A program made the translations under genes and the position numbers. The notes beneath the pieces were generated by a model that did no database searches, had not been told where the DNA came from, and saw only the letters and a list, made by a program, of their open reading frames with translations. Positions 17,455 to 26,566 of a stretch of DNA of 64,000 nt are shown in pieces. Position 1 is the stretch's first letter; each line of letters starts with the position of its first letter. The stretch comes from Chitinophagales bacterium 65-1. Lineage in GTDB: Bacteria; Bacteroidota; Bacteroidia; Chitinophagales; Chitinophagaceae. The stretch spans positions 1 to 64,000 of the forward strand of contig MWYX01000059.1 of NCBI GenBank assembly GCA_002050465.1, written 5' to 3'.

Positions 17455-20070
17455 CTACTTAACCATATTTTTTATTTCCTGCAATTTAAGCAATGCTTCA
17501 ACCGGGGTGAGGCGGTTGATATCTACGGCTTCTAATATTTTTCGTATTTCATCGAAAGCCTGTGAGTGTGCATCAAAGATACTTAGCTGCAATTTTGGAG
17601 CAGACAATTTTTTTATATTGGCCTTTAAGCTGTCACCCTGCTCGTAAGAAGGGTCATCAACATGCTTGGTTTCCAATTGTTTTAAAACTTCATTTGCCCG
17701 TTGAATTAATGAAGGTGGCATACCTGCCATTTTTGCCACATGAATTCCAAAGCTATGGGTACTTCCGCCCGGAGCAAGTTTTCTTAAAAAAAGAATTTTA
17801 TTGCCAACCTCTTTATTGGTTACATGATAGTTTTTTACACGTGGTAATTTATTTTCCAACTCATTCAATTCATGGTAATGCGTAGCAAATAAAGTTTTGG
17901 GCATATGAGGAGATGCATGCAAAAATTCCACAATACTCCAGGCAATGGAAATACCGTCATAAGTTGAAGTGCCTCTTCCTATCTCATCTAACAGTATCAA
18001 ACTTTTGGCTGTTATATTATTAATAATGCTGGCGGTTTCATTCATTTCTACCATGAAAGTGCTTTCACCACTACTCAAATTATCATTTGCCCCCACTCGG
18101 GTAAAAATTTTATCAGTTAAAGGAATTCTTGCTTCATTAGCAGGCACAAAACTTCCCATATGTGCCATTAAAGTTATCAAGGCTGTTTGCCGGAGAATAG
18201 CGCTTTTACCACTCATATTTGGCCCGGTTAAAATTATTATTTGCAAAGAGGAAGGATCTAAAGAAATATTATTTGGAATATAACTTTCACCTTGGGGCAA
18301 ATTTCTTTCTATTACGGGATGACGGCTTTCTGTTAATTGCAATTCATTCCCGTTATGCAATCCAGGCTTTTTATAATTGAATTGTAAGGCATTATTTGCA
18401 AAGCAACAAAGACAATCCAGTACTGCCATTACATGACCATTTATTTGCATGGGAGCAATATAATCCTGTAGTTCATTTAAAAGCCTTTCAAAAATTTGAT
18501 GTTCTATCTGAAGAATTTTCTCTTCTGCACCTGTAATTTTTTCTTCATACTCTTTTAGTTCCGGCGTAATATATCTTTCAGCATTTGTCAGGGTTTGTTT
18601 TCTTATCCATTCAGCAGGTACTTTTTCTTTATGGAGGTTTGTGACTTCAAGGTAATAACCAAAAACATTATTGAATCCTATTCGTAATGAAGAAATACCT
18701 GTTGCATCACTTTCCTTTTTCTGCAGTTGAAGTAAGTATGTTTTACCATGCGTTGCTATATTTCTCAGCTCATCCAGGTTTTCATCAACATTCATTGCAA
18801 TCACATTTCCTTTTGAGGTAGCAATAGGAGGATTATTGATGATCTCTTTGAAAATTTTATCAGCTATATATTGACAGGGATTAAGGGAATCTCCCAATCT
18901 TTTTAAATATTCGTTATTAGAATTTTCGCATAGTAACTTTATTAATTGCACCTGCTGTAATCCCTTTGCAATTTGTAAAACTTCTCTTGGGTTTATTTTT
19001 TTTAAAGAAATTTTACTAACAAGTCTTTCCACATCACCCGATTGCTTTATTGACTGGGATATCCTGTTTCTTATATCTACTGATTTAATAAAAAATTCAA
19101 CCAGGATTAAACGTTCTTCAATTTTATTAATATTGGTAAGGGGCAGCAACAGCCAGCGTTTAAGGAGCCTGGCGCCCATTGGAGAATCGGTATTGTCCAG
19201 CACTTTCAATAAAGAATTATTTCCCTCCACACCACCAAGTAATTCAAGATTGCGGATAGTAAAACGGTCCATCCATAAATGATCTGTCTTATCTATTCTT
19301 TGTAAGGCGGTAATATGCTGCAGGTTAGGATGTTCTGTGTCTTTTAAATAATGAAGAACAGCGCCAGCAGCTACTATGCCATTACGCAGATCTTCCACAC
19401 CAAAACCTTTTAAACTTTGGGTGCCAAAATGTTTTAATAAACTTTCGTTAGCATATACTTCAGTAAATATCCATTCATCTAAAGTGTAGGTATAAAATTT
19501 ACTGCCAAAAAAACTTTTGAAATTCTTCTGTTGGTTTCGTTGGAATACAATTTCAGCCGGTTGAAAACTTTGCAATAATTTATCTGCGTATTCCTTATCT
19601 CCTTCCGCAATAAAAAATTCTCCGGTTGAAATATCTAAAAATGCCAACCCTAACTTCTCTTCATTAAAATGCATACCACACAAAAAATTATTCTTGTTAT
19701 GCTCCAGCAGTTTATCATTGGTGGCAACACCGGGAGTAATCATTTCAGTTACCCCACGTTTCACAATTCCTTTAACCAGCTTCGGATCTTCCAGCTGATC
19801 ACAAATGGCAACCCTATATCCTGCCTTTACAAGTTTATGTAAATATGTATCAAGTGCATGATGGGGGAAGCCTGCCAGCTCAGATGCAGTGGGAGAATTA
19901 TTATTTCGCCTGGTGAGAGTAATACCTAACACTTTAGAAGCAGTTACAGCATCAGCCCCAAAGGTTTCATAAAAGTCACCTACACGAAACAACAATATAG
20001 CATCAGGGTATTTAGCCTTAATAGTATTATGCTGAAGCATCATTGGAGTATCGGCAGTTAACTTAGACAT
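17455..20070 (-). CDS. mutS: DNA mismatch repair protein MutS
   Basis: 871 residues, a standard length. The N-terminal mismatch-reading domain has the Phe-x-Glu motif in FRVGDFYETFG (about residues 28-38). Connector, lever and clamp domains follow, then the ATPase: Walker A GPNMSGKS, the signature STFMVEM region and Walker B LILLDEIGRGTSTYDG. It recognises mispairs and recruits MutL. It is the first gene of the mutS-kynA-rluF operon, with a promoter candidate just upstream. Confidence 0.97.
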   Translation of the reverse strand: MSKLTADTPMMLQHNTIKAKYPDAILLFRVGDFYETFGADAVTASKVLGITLTRRNNNSPTASELAGFPHHALDTYLHKLVKAGYRVAICDQLEDPKLVKGIVKRGVTEMITPGVATNDKLLEHNKNNFLCGMHFNEEKLGLAFLDISTGEFFIAEGDKEYADKLLQSFQPAEIVFQRNQQKNFKSFFGSKFYTYTLDEWIFTEVYANESLLKHFGTQSLKGFGVEDLRNGIVAAGAVLHYLKDTEHPNLQHITALQRIDKTDHLWMDRFTIRNLELLGGVEGNNSLLKVLDNTDSPMGARLLKRWLLLPLTNINKIEERLILVEFFIKSVDIRNRISQSIKQSGDVERLVSKISLKKINPREVLQIAKGLQQVQLIKLLCENSNNEYLKRLGDSLNPCQYIADKIFKEIINNPPIATSKGNVIAMNVDENLDELRNIATHGKTYLLQLQKKESDATGISSLRIGFNNVFGYYLEVTNLHKEKVPAEWIRKQTLTNAERYITPELKEYEEKITGAEEKILQIEHQIFERLLNELQDYIAPMQINGHVMAVLDCLCCFANNALQFNYKKPGLHNGNELQLTESRHPVIERNLPQGESYIPNNISLDPSSLQIIILTGPNMSGKSAILRQTALITLMAHMGSFVPANEARIPLTDKIFTRVGANDNLSSGESTFMVEMNETASIINNITAKSLILLDEIGRGTSTYDGISIAWSIVEFLHASPHMPKTLFATHYHELNELENKLPRVKNYHVTNKEVGNKILFLRKLAPGGSTHSFGIHVAKMAGMPPSLIQRANEVLKQLETKHVDDPSYEQGDSLKANIKKLSAPKLQLSIFDAHSQAFDEIRKILEAVDINRLTPVEALLKLQEIKNMVK

Positions 20071-20083
20071 ATATTATAACTTC

Positions 20084-20114
20084 CAAAAATAAGGCATTAC
20101 AATATTGCTTCGAA
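20084..20114 (-). promoter_or_regulatory. Promoter candidate for the mutS operon
   Basis: On the minus strand, TTCG at 20114-20111 is followed after 19 bases by TATTTTTG at 20091-20084. That is one mismatch from the Bacteroidota consensus TTTG-N19-TAnnTTTG, 13 bases before the mutS ATG. Confidence 0.55.
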
Positions 20115-20159
20115 AGTTTACCGCCATTGTGAATTACTTTTACTACAAGTTTATAGTAA

Positions 20160-20690
20160 ATGAAGAAACTTAGCATGGATGAACTGGCCAGGAAGAGCTT
20201 AGATGAATTTAAACGTTCAGAAAAATTTCCTGTAATAATTGTTTTAGAGAATATACGCAGCATGCATAATGTGGGCAGCGTATTTCGAACTGCCGATGCA
20301 TTTTTAATTGAAGCTATTTACATTTGCGGATATACAGCACGGCCTCCCCGGAAAGAAATTGATAAAACTGCCCTCGGTGCAACAGAAACCGTAAATTGGA
20401 AATACTTCTCTTGCGCAAATGATGCTGTTAAAGAATTAAGAGAAAATGATTATAATATTTTTGCTATTGAGCAGGTTGACAAAAGTATTTCCCTGGAAAA
20501 ATTCGAAAAGCTAAATCCAAATAAAGTTGCATTAATATTTGGTAATGAAGTAAGCGGTGTTGAATCCGAAACAATTTCTTTAAGCGATGGTTGTATTGAA
20601 ATACCGCAGTTTGGGATGAAGCATTCTTTAAATATTTCTGTGGCAGCAGGAATTGTTTTATGGGAAATAGTCAGAACCCGGATTATCTGA
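20160..20690 (+). CDS. TrmH/SpoU-family RNA 2'-O-methyltransferase
   Basis: 176 residues. It has the SPOUT-fold motifs: NIRSMHNVGSVFRTADAF (motif 1, with the conserved Asn and Arg), LIFGNEVSGV (motif 2) and IPQFGMKHSLNISVAAGI (motif 3). Enzymes of this family methylate ribose 2'-OH in tRNA or rRNA. There is no extra RNA-binding domain, so it belongs to the short TrmL/TrmH-like group and the target nucleotide cannot be read from sequence. Confidence 0.9.
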   Translation: MKKLSMDELARKSLDEFKRSEKFPVIIVLENIRSMHNVGSVFRTADAFLIEAIYICGYTARPPRKEIDKTALGATETVNWKYFSCANDAVKELRENDYNIFAIEQVDKSISLEKFEKLNPNKVALIFGNEVSGVESETISLSDGCIEIPQFGMKHSLNISVAAGIVLWEIVRTRII

Positions 20691-20732
20691 ACCATGATTT
20701 GGGTGGATTAAAAGATTAAATAGATTTAGTTA

Positions 20733-21635
20733 ATGGCGAACACGAAAATTAGAAGTTACCTCTCTCTTATCAAATTTTCGCATACCATTTTTGCTATGCC
20801 CTTTGCATTGATCGGTTTTTTTCTGGCTTTAAAAACCACTTCTTTTGCAACTACTAAACCATGGTGGCAATTGTTTTTGCTCGTTATAGGATGTATGGTT
20901 TTTGCTAGAAGTGCTGCTATGGCTTTTAACCGCTGGCTGGATAAAAACTTTGATGCGTTAAACCCACGTACAGCAATTAGAGAAATTCCTTCGGGAATTA
21001 TTTCAGAAAAGAATGCAATGATCTTTGTTATTCTTAATTGCCTTGCCTTTATCACTTGTACTTACTTTATCAATTCAATTTGTTTTTATCTTTCTCCCGT
21101 AGCTTTACTTGTTATTTTATTTTATAGTTATACAAAAAGATTTACTCCGCTTTGTCACCTCGTACTTGGACTGGGATTAAGCCTTGCACCTATCGGGGCT
21201 TATCTTGCTGTAACCGGTAAGTTTGATCTGTTGCCCGTTTTATTCTCCTTTGCAGTTTTATTTTGGGTAAGTGGCTTCGACATTATTTATGCATTGCAGG
21301 ATGAAGAATTTGATAAAGAAAATAAGTTGTATTCCATACCGGCCGCTTTAGGAAAGAGGAAGGCATTGAAAGTTTCGGAAACATTACACATCCTTAGCCT
21401 TGTCTGTGTTATAACAGCAGGAATTTATGGACATTTTAGCTGGCTGTATTTGATGGGTGTTGTTGTTTTCGGAGGAATGCTTATTTATCAACATTCACTT
21501 GTAAAACCCAATGATCTTAGCAGGATCAATGTTGCATTCATGACATCAAATGGGATTGCTTCTGTAATTTTTGCAATCTTTGTTCTGTTAGATTTATTCA
21601 TTCTTAAAAACAAAATTCCTCCTTTAGGGGGTTAG
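20733..21635 (+). CDS. UbiA-family prenyltransferase
   Basis: 300 residues with about eight to nine membrane helices. The first Asp-rich motif is NRWLDKNFDALNPRT (Asn66, Asp70, Asp74), the second is DIIYALQDEEFDKE (about 183-196), and YSYTKRFTPLCH lies between. It resembles the 4-hydroxybenzoate polyprenyltransferases of Bacteroidota, which act in quinone synthesis. As this window carries futalosine-pathway menaquinone genes, it could be the MqnP-like prenyltransferase of that route. Its last residues (KIPPLGG) and stop come from a palindromic element that abuts the ruvX start. Confidence 0.85.
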   Translation: MANTKIRSYLSLIKFSHTIFAMPFALIGFFLALKTTSFATTKPWWQLFLLVIGCMVFARSAAMAFNRWLDKNFDALNPRTAIREIPSGIISEKNAMIFVILNCLAFITCTYFINSICFYLSPVALLVILFYSYTKRFTPLCHLVLGLGLSLAPIGAYLAVTGKFDLLPVLFSFAVLFWVSGFDIIYALQDEEFDKENKLYSIPAALGKRKALKVSETLHILSLVCVITAGIYGHFSWLYLMGVVVFGGMLIYQHSLVKPNDLSRINVAFMTSNGIASVIFAIFVLLDLFILKNKIPPLGG

Positions 21636-21642
21636 GGTATGG
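21614..21642. repeat. Short palindromic element at the ubiA-like/ruvX junction
   Basis: Core CCTCCTTTAGGGGG followed by TTAGGGTATG. It supplies the end of the prenyltransferase reading frame and the bases up to the ruvX ATG. Confidence 0.7.
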
Positions 21643-22082
21643 CAAGAATACTTTGTATTGACTACGGCGGGAAACGAACCGGTATTGCTGTTACTGATCC
21701 TTTGCAAATAATTGCCACCGGCTTAACTACGGTGGATTCAAAAGAACTCATTCCATTCTTAAAACAATATTTTTTGAGCGAACCTGTGGAATTGATGGTA
21801 ATTGGCGAACCAAAAAATCTTGATGATACTGATACACATGCAAGCCCTTTAGTAAAAAAAACTATTAAAGAATTACAAAGGGAATTCCCGCAAATACCGA
21901 TCACAAAAATTGATGAACGTTTTACCTCTAAAATGGCTAAACAGGCAATGATAGATATGGGAATGAAAAAAAAAGACAGGAGAAATAAAAGAACAGTAGA
22001 TAAAATTGCTGCAACCATGATGTTACAGGAATATTTAATCTCCCAAAACCGCTCCGAAGGAAGGGCTTCCCACAGCTCATAG
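21639..22082 (+). CDS. ruvX: Putative pre-16S rRNA nuclease YqgF/RuvX
   Basis: 147 residues with an RNase H-like fold: Asp8 in CIDYGGKRTGIAV, the LMVIGEPKNLDD block, a Glu in DERFTSKMA and a C-terminal Asp in TVDKIAATMMLQEYL. YqgF is an essential nuclease implicated in 16S rRNA 5'-end maturation and is related to Holliday-junction resolvases. The final residues (NRSEGRASHSS) look element-derived rather than conserved. It starts 3 bases after the prenyltransferase stop. Confidence 0.9.
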   Translation: MARILCIDYGGKRTGIAVTDPLQIIATGLTTVDSKELIPFLKQYFLSEPVELMVIGEPKNLDDTDTHASPLVKKTIKELQREFPQIPITKIDERFTSKMAKQAMIDMGMKKKDRRNKRTVDKIAATMMLQEYLISQNRSEGRASHSS

Positions 22083-22140
22083 ACCGGTCTTTTCTATTTA
22101 CAATCTTTTATTATTCATAAATTTGGTTTTTATTCAATCA

Positions 22141-22170
22141 AAATTCTCCCTTTAGGGAGTTAGAGGGTAT
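22141..22170. repeat. Short palindromic element abutting the def start
   Basis: Core CTCCCTTTAGGGAG followed by TTAGAGGGTATG. The final ATG is the start codon of def, as in the copy before ruvX. Confidence 0.75.
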
Positions 22171-22747
22171 GATTCTTCCTATTGTTGCTTACGGTTCACC
22201 GGTATTAAGAAAAGTTTGTAAAGACATTTCGCCTGAATATCCGCAATTGGATAAACTGATCGATGATATGTGGGAAACAATGTATAATAGCAAAGGCGTA
22301 GGGCTTGCTGCTCCTCAAATTAATCAAGGTATCCGGTTATTTGTAATGGATAGTTTACAGATCATTGAAAGCCTTGATGAAGAAGAAAAAAAAGAATATC
22401 CAAATGACCCCGGATATAAAGGCGTCTTTATCAATGCACAACTATCTTCTCTTACGGGTAAAGAATGGCCATACAATGAAGGATGTTTGAGCATACCCAA
22501 AATAAGAGAGGATATTTACCGCAAAGAAGAAGTTACTATAGACTTTGTAGATGAAAATTTTGAACCCCATTCAAAAACCTTTAATGGTATAACAGCCAGG
22601 GTTATTTTACATGAGTATGATCATATTGAGGGTAAATTATTTATCGATCTTCTGATACCTTTAAAAAGGAAATTACTAAAACGCAAGCTTGAGGATATTA
22701 CTAAAGGGAAAATAAGTGTTGATTATAAAATGGTTTTTTCAAAATAG
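22169..22747 (+). CDS. def: Peptide deformylase
   Basis: 192 residues. It removes the formyl group from the N-terminal methionine of new proteins using Fe2+ or Zn2+. All three motifs are intact: GVGLAAPQ (43-50), EGCLSIP with metal ligand Cys106, and HEYDH (148-152) with two His ligands and the catalytic Glu. The start codon forms the end of a palindromic element that occupies the leader. Confidence 0.96.
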   Translation: MILPIVAYGSPVLRKVCKDISPEYPQLDKLIDDMWETMYNSKGVGLAAPQINQGIRLFVMDSLQIIESLDEEEKKEYPNDPGYKGVFINAQLSSLTGKEWPYNEGCLSIPKIREDIYRKEEVTIDFVDENFEPHSKTFNGITARVILHEYDHIEGKLFIDLLIPLKRKLLKRKLEDITKGKISVDYKMVFSK

Positions 22748-22804
22748 TAGTCTTACGGTCCCGTTTTCGTCTTCAGCAAATTTTTAATAGATTAAATTTA
22801 TAGT

Positions 22805-23746
22805 ATGTTCAGTAAGTCTATTGCAGCCTTAATTTTTTTTATCCCTGCTGTTATTTTTGCTCAAAATAAAAACGATACCGTTGTAAATATTGAAGGAAGG
22901 CTTGTCACCCTTTCGGAGGTAGTTATTAATAATAAAATAAATGTTCCTGCTTTTATTGACAGGGTAAGAAATGATACCACTTTTTACAAGGCATTCCGCA
23001 CCCTAAGGATAATTGGTTTTACTGCTCTGAATGATATAAGAATGGTAAATAAGGATGGCGACATTAAAGCTTCATTAAGAAGTAAGATAAGACAGCTAAG
23101 AAGTAATAACTGTAGATCTATGGAAGTGTTGGAAGAAGTTACTACAGGCAATATTTATGATCCCAATAGCTATCGGGATAAAAATTTTAATTATTACACA
23201 GGAGAAATGTATGCAGGTCTTTTTTTTACAAAAGGAACCGTATGCGGAGAAGATAATATTGTAAAAGGAAGGGAACATTCTACAGCAGGTTTAAGCGGAA
23301 TGGAAAAACATAAGGCGCAATTAAAAATGCTATTCTTTAATCCCGGTAAGCAAATAAATGGAATTCCTTTCATCAGTGGAAAGACAGCCATTTTTGATAA
23401 AGACATGGCTGACAAATATGATATGAGCATTGATATGGAAGAGTATAATAAAACCAGTTGCTATATATTTAAAATAAAAGCAAAAAGCAACCGGAAAAGT
23501 GATGTGGTTATAGATGAAATGACAACATGGTTCAATGATAAAACATTTGAAATTGTTGCAAGAAATTATTCATTAAGCTATGATGCCGGAGTATATGATT
23601 TTAATGTACAGATGCAGGTAGAGCTAACCAAATTCGGTGATTATCTTATACCATCACTTATTAGATACGTTGGGAACTGGAAAGCTATTTTCAAAAAACG
23701 TGAAAGAGGAATTTTTACCGCAACGCTTTTTGATTTTGTAAAATAA
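22805..23746 (+). CDS. Exported protein of unknown function with an element-derived insertion
   Basis: 313 residues with a signal peptide (about 1-19, ending IFAQ). The mature protein alternates beta-strand-like segments and has no catalytic motif I recognise; it looks like a Bacteroidota-specific periplasmic or surface protein. Residues 119-126 (DPNSYRDK) are encoded by an imperfect copy of the TCCCGATAGCTATCGGGA palindrome, which is also present in htpG. It sits 5 bases before the acylphosphatase gene and is probably cotranscribed with it. Confidence 0.65.
   Translation: MFSKSIAALIFFIPAVIFAQNKNDTVVNIEGRLVTLSEVVINNKINVPAFIDRVRNDTTFYKAFRTLRIIGFTALNDIRMVNKDGDIKASLRSKIRQLRSNNCRSMEVLEEVTTGNIYDPNSYRDKNFNYYTGEMYAGLFFTKGTVCGEDNIVKGREHSTAGLSGMEKHKAQLKMLFFNPGKQINGIPFISGKTAIFDKDMADKYDMSIDMEEYNKTSCYIFKIKAKSNRKSDVVIDEMTTWFNDKTFEIVARNYSLSYDAGVYDFNVQMQVELTKFGDYLIPSLIRYVGNWKAIFKKRERGIFTATLFDFVK
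23161..23178. repeat. 18-bp palindrome (one mismatch) inside an exported protein
   Basis: TCCCAATAGCTATCGGGA, one base from the perfect palindrome at 43559-43576, in a frame that gives DPNSYRDK. Confidence 0.8.
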
Positions 23747-23751
23747 AGAAT

Positions 23752-24024
23752 ATGCCTGTCATTCATTTATTAATAAAAGGTAACGTACAGGGTGTTTTTT
23801 ACAGGGCGACTGCTAAAAAAATTGCAGATAAACTCAAAATTACCGGCTGGATAAAAAATACAAAAGATGGTAATGTGGAAGCTATTGTTACCGGCGATGA
23901 AGCACAATTACAGCAATTTATTAACTGGTGTAAAACAGGTCCGGAAAAAGCAAACGTAACAGATGTAATTATTACATTCCAACCAGAAACATTTTTTACT
24001 CATTTTGAAATTGTAAGAGGCTAA
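23752..24024 (+). CDS. acyP: Acylphosphatase
   Basis: 90 residues, the standard size. It hydrolyses acyl phosphates. The active-site Arg18 is in VQGVFYR and Asn36 in GWIKNTKDGNVEA, both conserved. It lies 5 bases after the exported-protein gene and its stop is 1 base from the stop of the convergent polymerase gene. Confidence 0.95.
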   Translation: MPVIHLLIKGNVQGVFYRATAKKIADKLKITGWIKNTKDGNVEAIVTGDEAQLQQFINWCKTGPEKANVTDVIITFQPETFFTHFEIVRG

Positions 24025-24025
24025 G

Positions 24026-25372
24026 TTATTCTTCTTCAAGCAAAAAATTATTTAATCCTGTATCTGCATTTAATTCTTTAACCGAGCCAAAGCCGATAGC
24101 ATCTATCATTACACCAGGCTCAATGGTTTCACAAGCTTTGCGAACACTGTTTTTACCATATTTATTTTTTATAAGGTACATTGTTTTGCGCAGCTTATCC
24201 TGCCGGACACGATTATCAAATAATTGATATTGAATAAATTCATCTTTGATAAAATGCTGAACTGTTATATTTATACTAAACACATCTTTAGTAAGAATAA
24301 GCGAAGACGGGCAGGCGGTTTCATATTCTTTTATACGTTGCATTATATAACTTCTAAGCTCAATAGCATCCTGTAATGGATTAGCAAAATGGAAAAGTGT
24401 TTTCCATGGGTTTCGGTTTTTATATCCAACTGTAAAAATTGCCTGCCTGCAAAAAACCGATTGCTTTACCATACGCTCTTCCAGCCTGGTACCAAGAGAA
24501 ATGATAAGTGCATCTAAGGTTTGAATAGAGGCACTTTGTTTAGCAGCCACAGTTCTGCCGGCACCCATACTTTTGGTTTGATTCATATACAGGTCAACCT
24601 CATAAAAATGTAACCTGCAATGCCAGTAATAACCAACAATGCCTCCAAAGGCTTTTCGTAACAAGGATATTGAAGCATATCGCATTTCCAGAGGGGTATA
24701 AATGCCTACTTTCTTTAATCGCTTTTCATTGGCCGCGGCAATCCCAGGCAGTTCAGTAAGCTTCAATTTCTTCAGATGTTCATCTATATTATCCGCAGTA
24801 ATTTCAACTAAGCCATCTGGTTTTTGAAGATCAGTTGCCAGCTTGGCCAGAAAGGCATTTGGCGCAATACCTATAGAACATTTTAGATAATCTGCATGCT
24901 CTTTAATATCCTTTTTTATATTACAGGCTATGGAAATAAAATCTTTGTAAATCAATTTATATTCGGTAAAATTCAGAATTGCCTCGTCAATGCTTTTGGG
25001 AATTACATCATCGCAATATTTTTTAAGCACATTAATGATTGCCACATGAAAAAGACGATACTTAACCGGCTGGGCTGGCTTTATAATTAATTCAGGACAA
25101 AATTGCCGGCATTCAATAAGCCGCATTCCTGTTGTAATACCCATTGCTTTGGCTTCCAGGGAAACAGCGATCACAGCAGCATTCGTGCTTTCGTAAGGAC
25201 AAACTCCCACAGGCTTTCCTCTTAATGCGGGATCAAGCTGTTGCTCACAACTTGCAAAAAAACTATTCATATCCACATACATTACAATACCCCCTGTATT
25301 TTGCTTTATGGAATTTTTAGCATACCGCTCATCTTTCATTACTAAAAATTTTAGTAAAGATGTAGCTATCAT
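24026..25372 (-). CDS. Y-family translesion DNA polymerase (DinB/UmuC-like)
   Basis: 448 residues. Catalytic carboxylates are present: Asp34 in MYVDMNSFFASCEQ and Asp129-Glu130 in SIDEA. The aromatic steric-gate residue, a helix-hairpin-helix-like stretch (LTELPGIAAANEKRLKKVG, about 200-220) and a little-finger domain follow. Such polymerases copy damaged DNA. The N-terminal 30 residues before MYVD are unusual, so the start may be a later Met. It is the last gene of a six-gene operon beginning with the PTPS pair. It could be a Pol IV or an UmuC-like enzyme; no umuD-like gene is adjacent. Confidence 0.87.
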   Translation of the reverse strand: MIATSLLKFLVMKDERYAKNSIKQNTGGIVMYVDMNSFFASCEQQLDPALRGKPVGVCPYESTNAAVIAVSLEAKAMGITTGMRLIECRQFCPELIIKPAQPVKYRLFHVAIINVLKKYCDDVIPKSIDEAILNFTEYKLIYKDFISIACNIKKDIKEHADYLKCSIGIAPNAFLAKLATDLQKPDGLVEITADNIDEHLKKLKLTELPGIAAANEKRLKKVGIYTPLEMRYASISLLRKAFGGIVGYYWHCRLHFYEVDLYMNQTKSMGAGRTVAAKQSASIQTLDALIISLGTRLEERMVKQSVFCRQAIFTVGYKNRNPWKTLFHFANPLQDAIELRSYIMQRIKEYETACPSSLILTKDVFSINITVQHFIKDEFIQYQLFDNRVRQDKLRKTMYLIKNKYGKNSVRKACETIEPGVMIDAIGFGSVKELNADTGLNNFLLEEE

Positions 25373-25393
25373 CCGAAATAAAAAAATTGGATT

Positions 25394-26566
25394 TTAATTA
25401 TGCCTCGTTCCTGCATACAACTCATACTCTAATAAACGACAGTCTATCTTACTGGTATAAAATTCTATCTTCCTTTTAGCTTTCAGGCCAATCTTTTTTG
25501 CCAGTGTAAGATTGCCGGTAAAAATATACCCTGTATACCCTTTGCATTTTTTTTTCATAAAATCACCAATAGCGGCATACGTTTTTTCCAATTCGGCTTC
25601 CTCTCCCATTCGATCACCATATTCAGGATTTAAAAAAACAATACCGTTAGTATTTTCAGGTATAGGCGTATCCTCAAAGCTGCACCGGATAAATTCAATG
25701 TAATTTTCCACCCCTGCAGCCCCGGCATTTATTTTGGAGATATTAATGGCATCTTCACTTATATCTGTTGCAATAATTTTTAAATCCGGCAGGTCAATTA
25801 TTTTTTCGCCCAGTGCTGCTTTTTCTTTCTCAAAAAAAATATCGTCAAAACCTTTTATGTGCATAAATCCATAATTATCCCGGAATAACCCGGGCCGGCG
25901 ATTGGTAGCAATTAATGTTGCTTCAATTGCAATGGTTGAAGATCCACACATGGGATTAATAAAAGTTGATTGCCTGTTCCATTTTGTGGCAAATATAGTT
26001 GCTGCAGCCAAAGCCTCAAGCATAGGAGCTTTGCCCGGGATCTTTCTGTAACCATGCTTGGCAAGCGTTTGCCCGGATGTATCAATAAAAACTTCAGCAG
26101 TTTCATTCTTCCAGAACAAGTGTATTACTGCAGCTTCCAGGGATGAGCCCGAGTCGGGTCTTCCCCCTGTTTTACTACGCATTCTGTCTGCAATGGCGTC
26201 CTTCACTTTTACATTGGCGTATAATGAATTATTTATACTGGGATGATCGACATTACTTGTTACAGAAAAATAACCGTTATTGGATAAAACCCTCTCCCAT
26301 GGCATCCGGAACAATTCACGGTAAACATCATCAGGGCTTTCGGAAGGAAATTCTTTTAATGAATACAGTACCTGGCTTGCACAGCGAAGATTTAAATTGA
26401 GCCTGATACAATCATTCATTGTACCCAGCAATTCCACTCCGGTTGAAAAAGTGCGAACAGGTATAAAACCTAATTCGACTATTTCCAGCTCAAGATAAGG
26501 CGATAAGCGTTTGCTGCAGGTTACAATTATACGCCTGGGCGTTAAAAGATCAATTAATTCCATCAA
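25394..26566 (-). CDS. THUMP-domain class I RNA methyltransferase (RlmL/TrmN-like)
   Basis: 390 residues. An N-terminal ferredoxin-like/THUMP region (about 10-155) precedes a methyltransferase domain with FINPMCGSSTIAIEA (SAM site) and the catalytic motif NPEYGDRM, a variant of N-P-P-Y. These enzymes make N2-methylguanosine in rRNA or tRNA. The DNPEY-type replacement of the second Pro by Glu is a small oddity. The gene overlaps the 3' end of fabD by 17 bases, indicating translational coupling. Confidence 0.87.
   Translation of the reverse strand: MMELIDLLTPRRIIVTCSKRLSPYLELEIVELGFIPVRTFSTGVELLGTMNDCIRLNLNLRCASQVLYSLKEFPSESPDDVYRELFRMPWERVLSNNGYFSVTSNVDHPSINNSLYANVKVKDAIADRMRSKTGGRPDSGSSLEAAVIHLFWKNETAEVFIDTSGQTLAKHGYRKIPGKAPMLEALAAATIFATKWNRQSTFINPMCGSSTIAIEATLIATNRRPGLFRDNYGFMHIKGFDDIFFEKEKAALGEKIIDLPDLKIIATDISEDAINISKINAGAAGVENYIEFIRCSFEDTPIPENTNGIVFLNPEYGDRMGEEAELEKTYAAIGDFMKKKCKGYTGYIFTGNLTLAKKIGLKAKRKIEFYTSKIDCRLLEYELYAGTRHN

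Noticed and set aside
22078-22095. AGACCGGTCT palindrome after ruvX as a terminator
   Set aside because: The palindrome has no loop and the following T-run is too short and interrupted.
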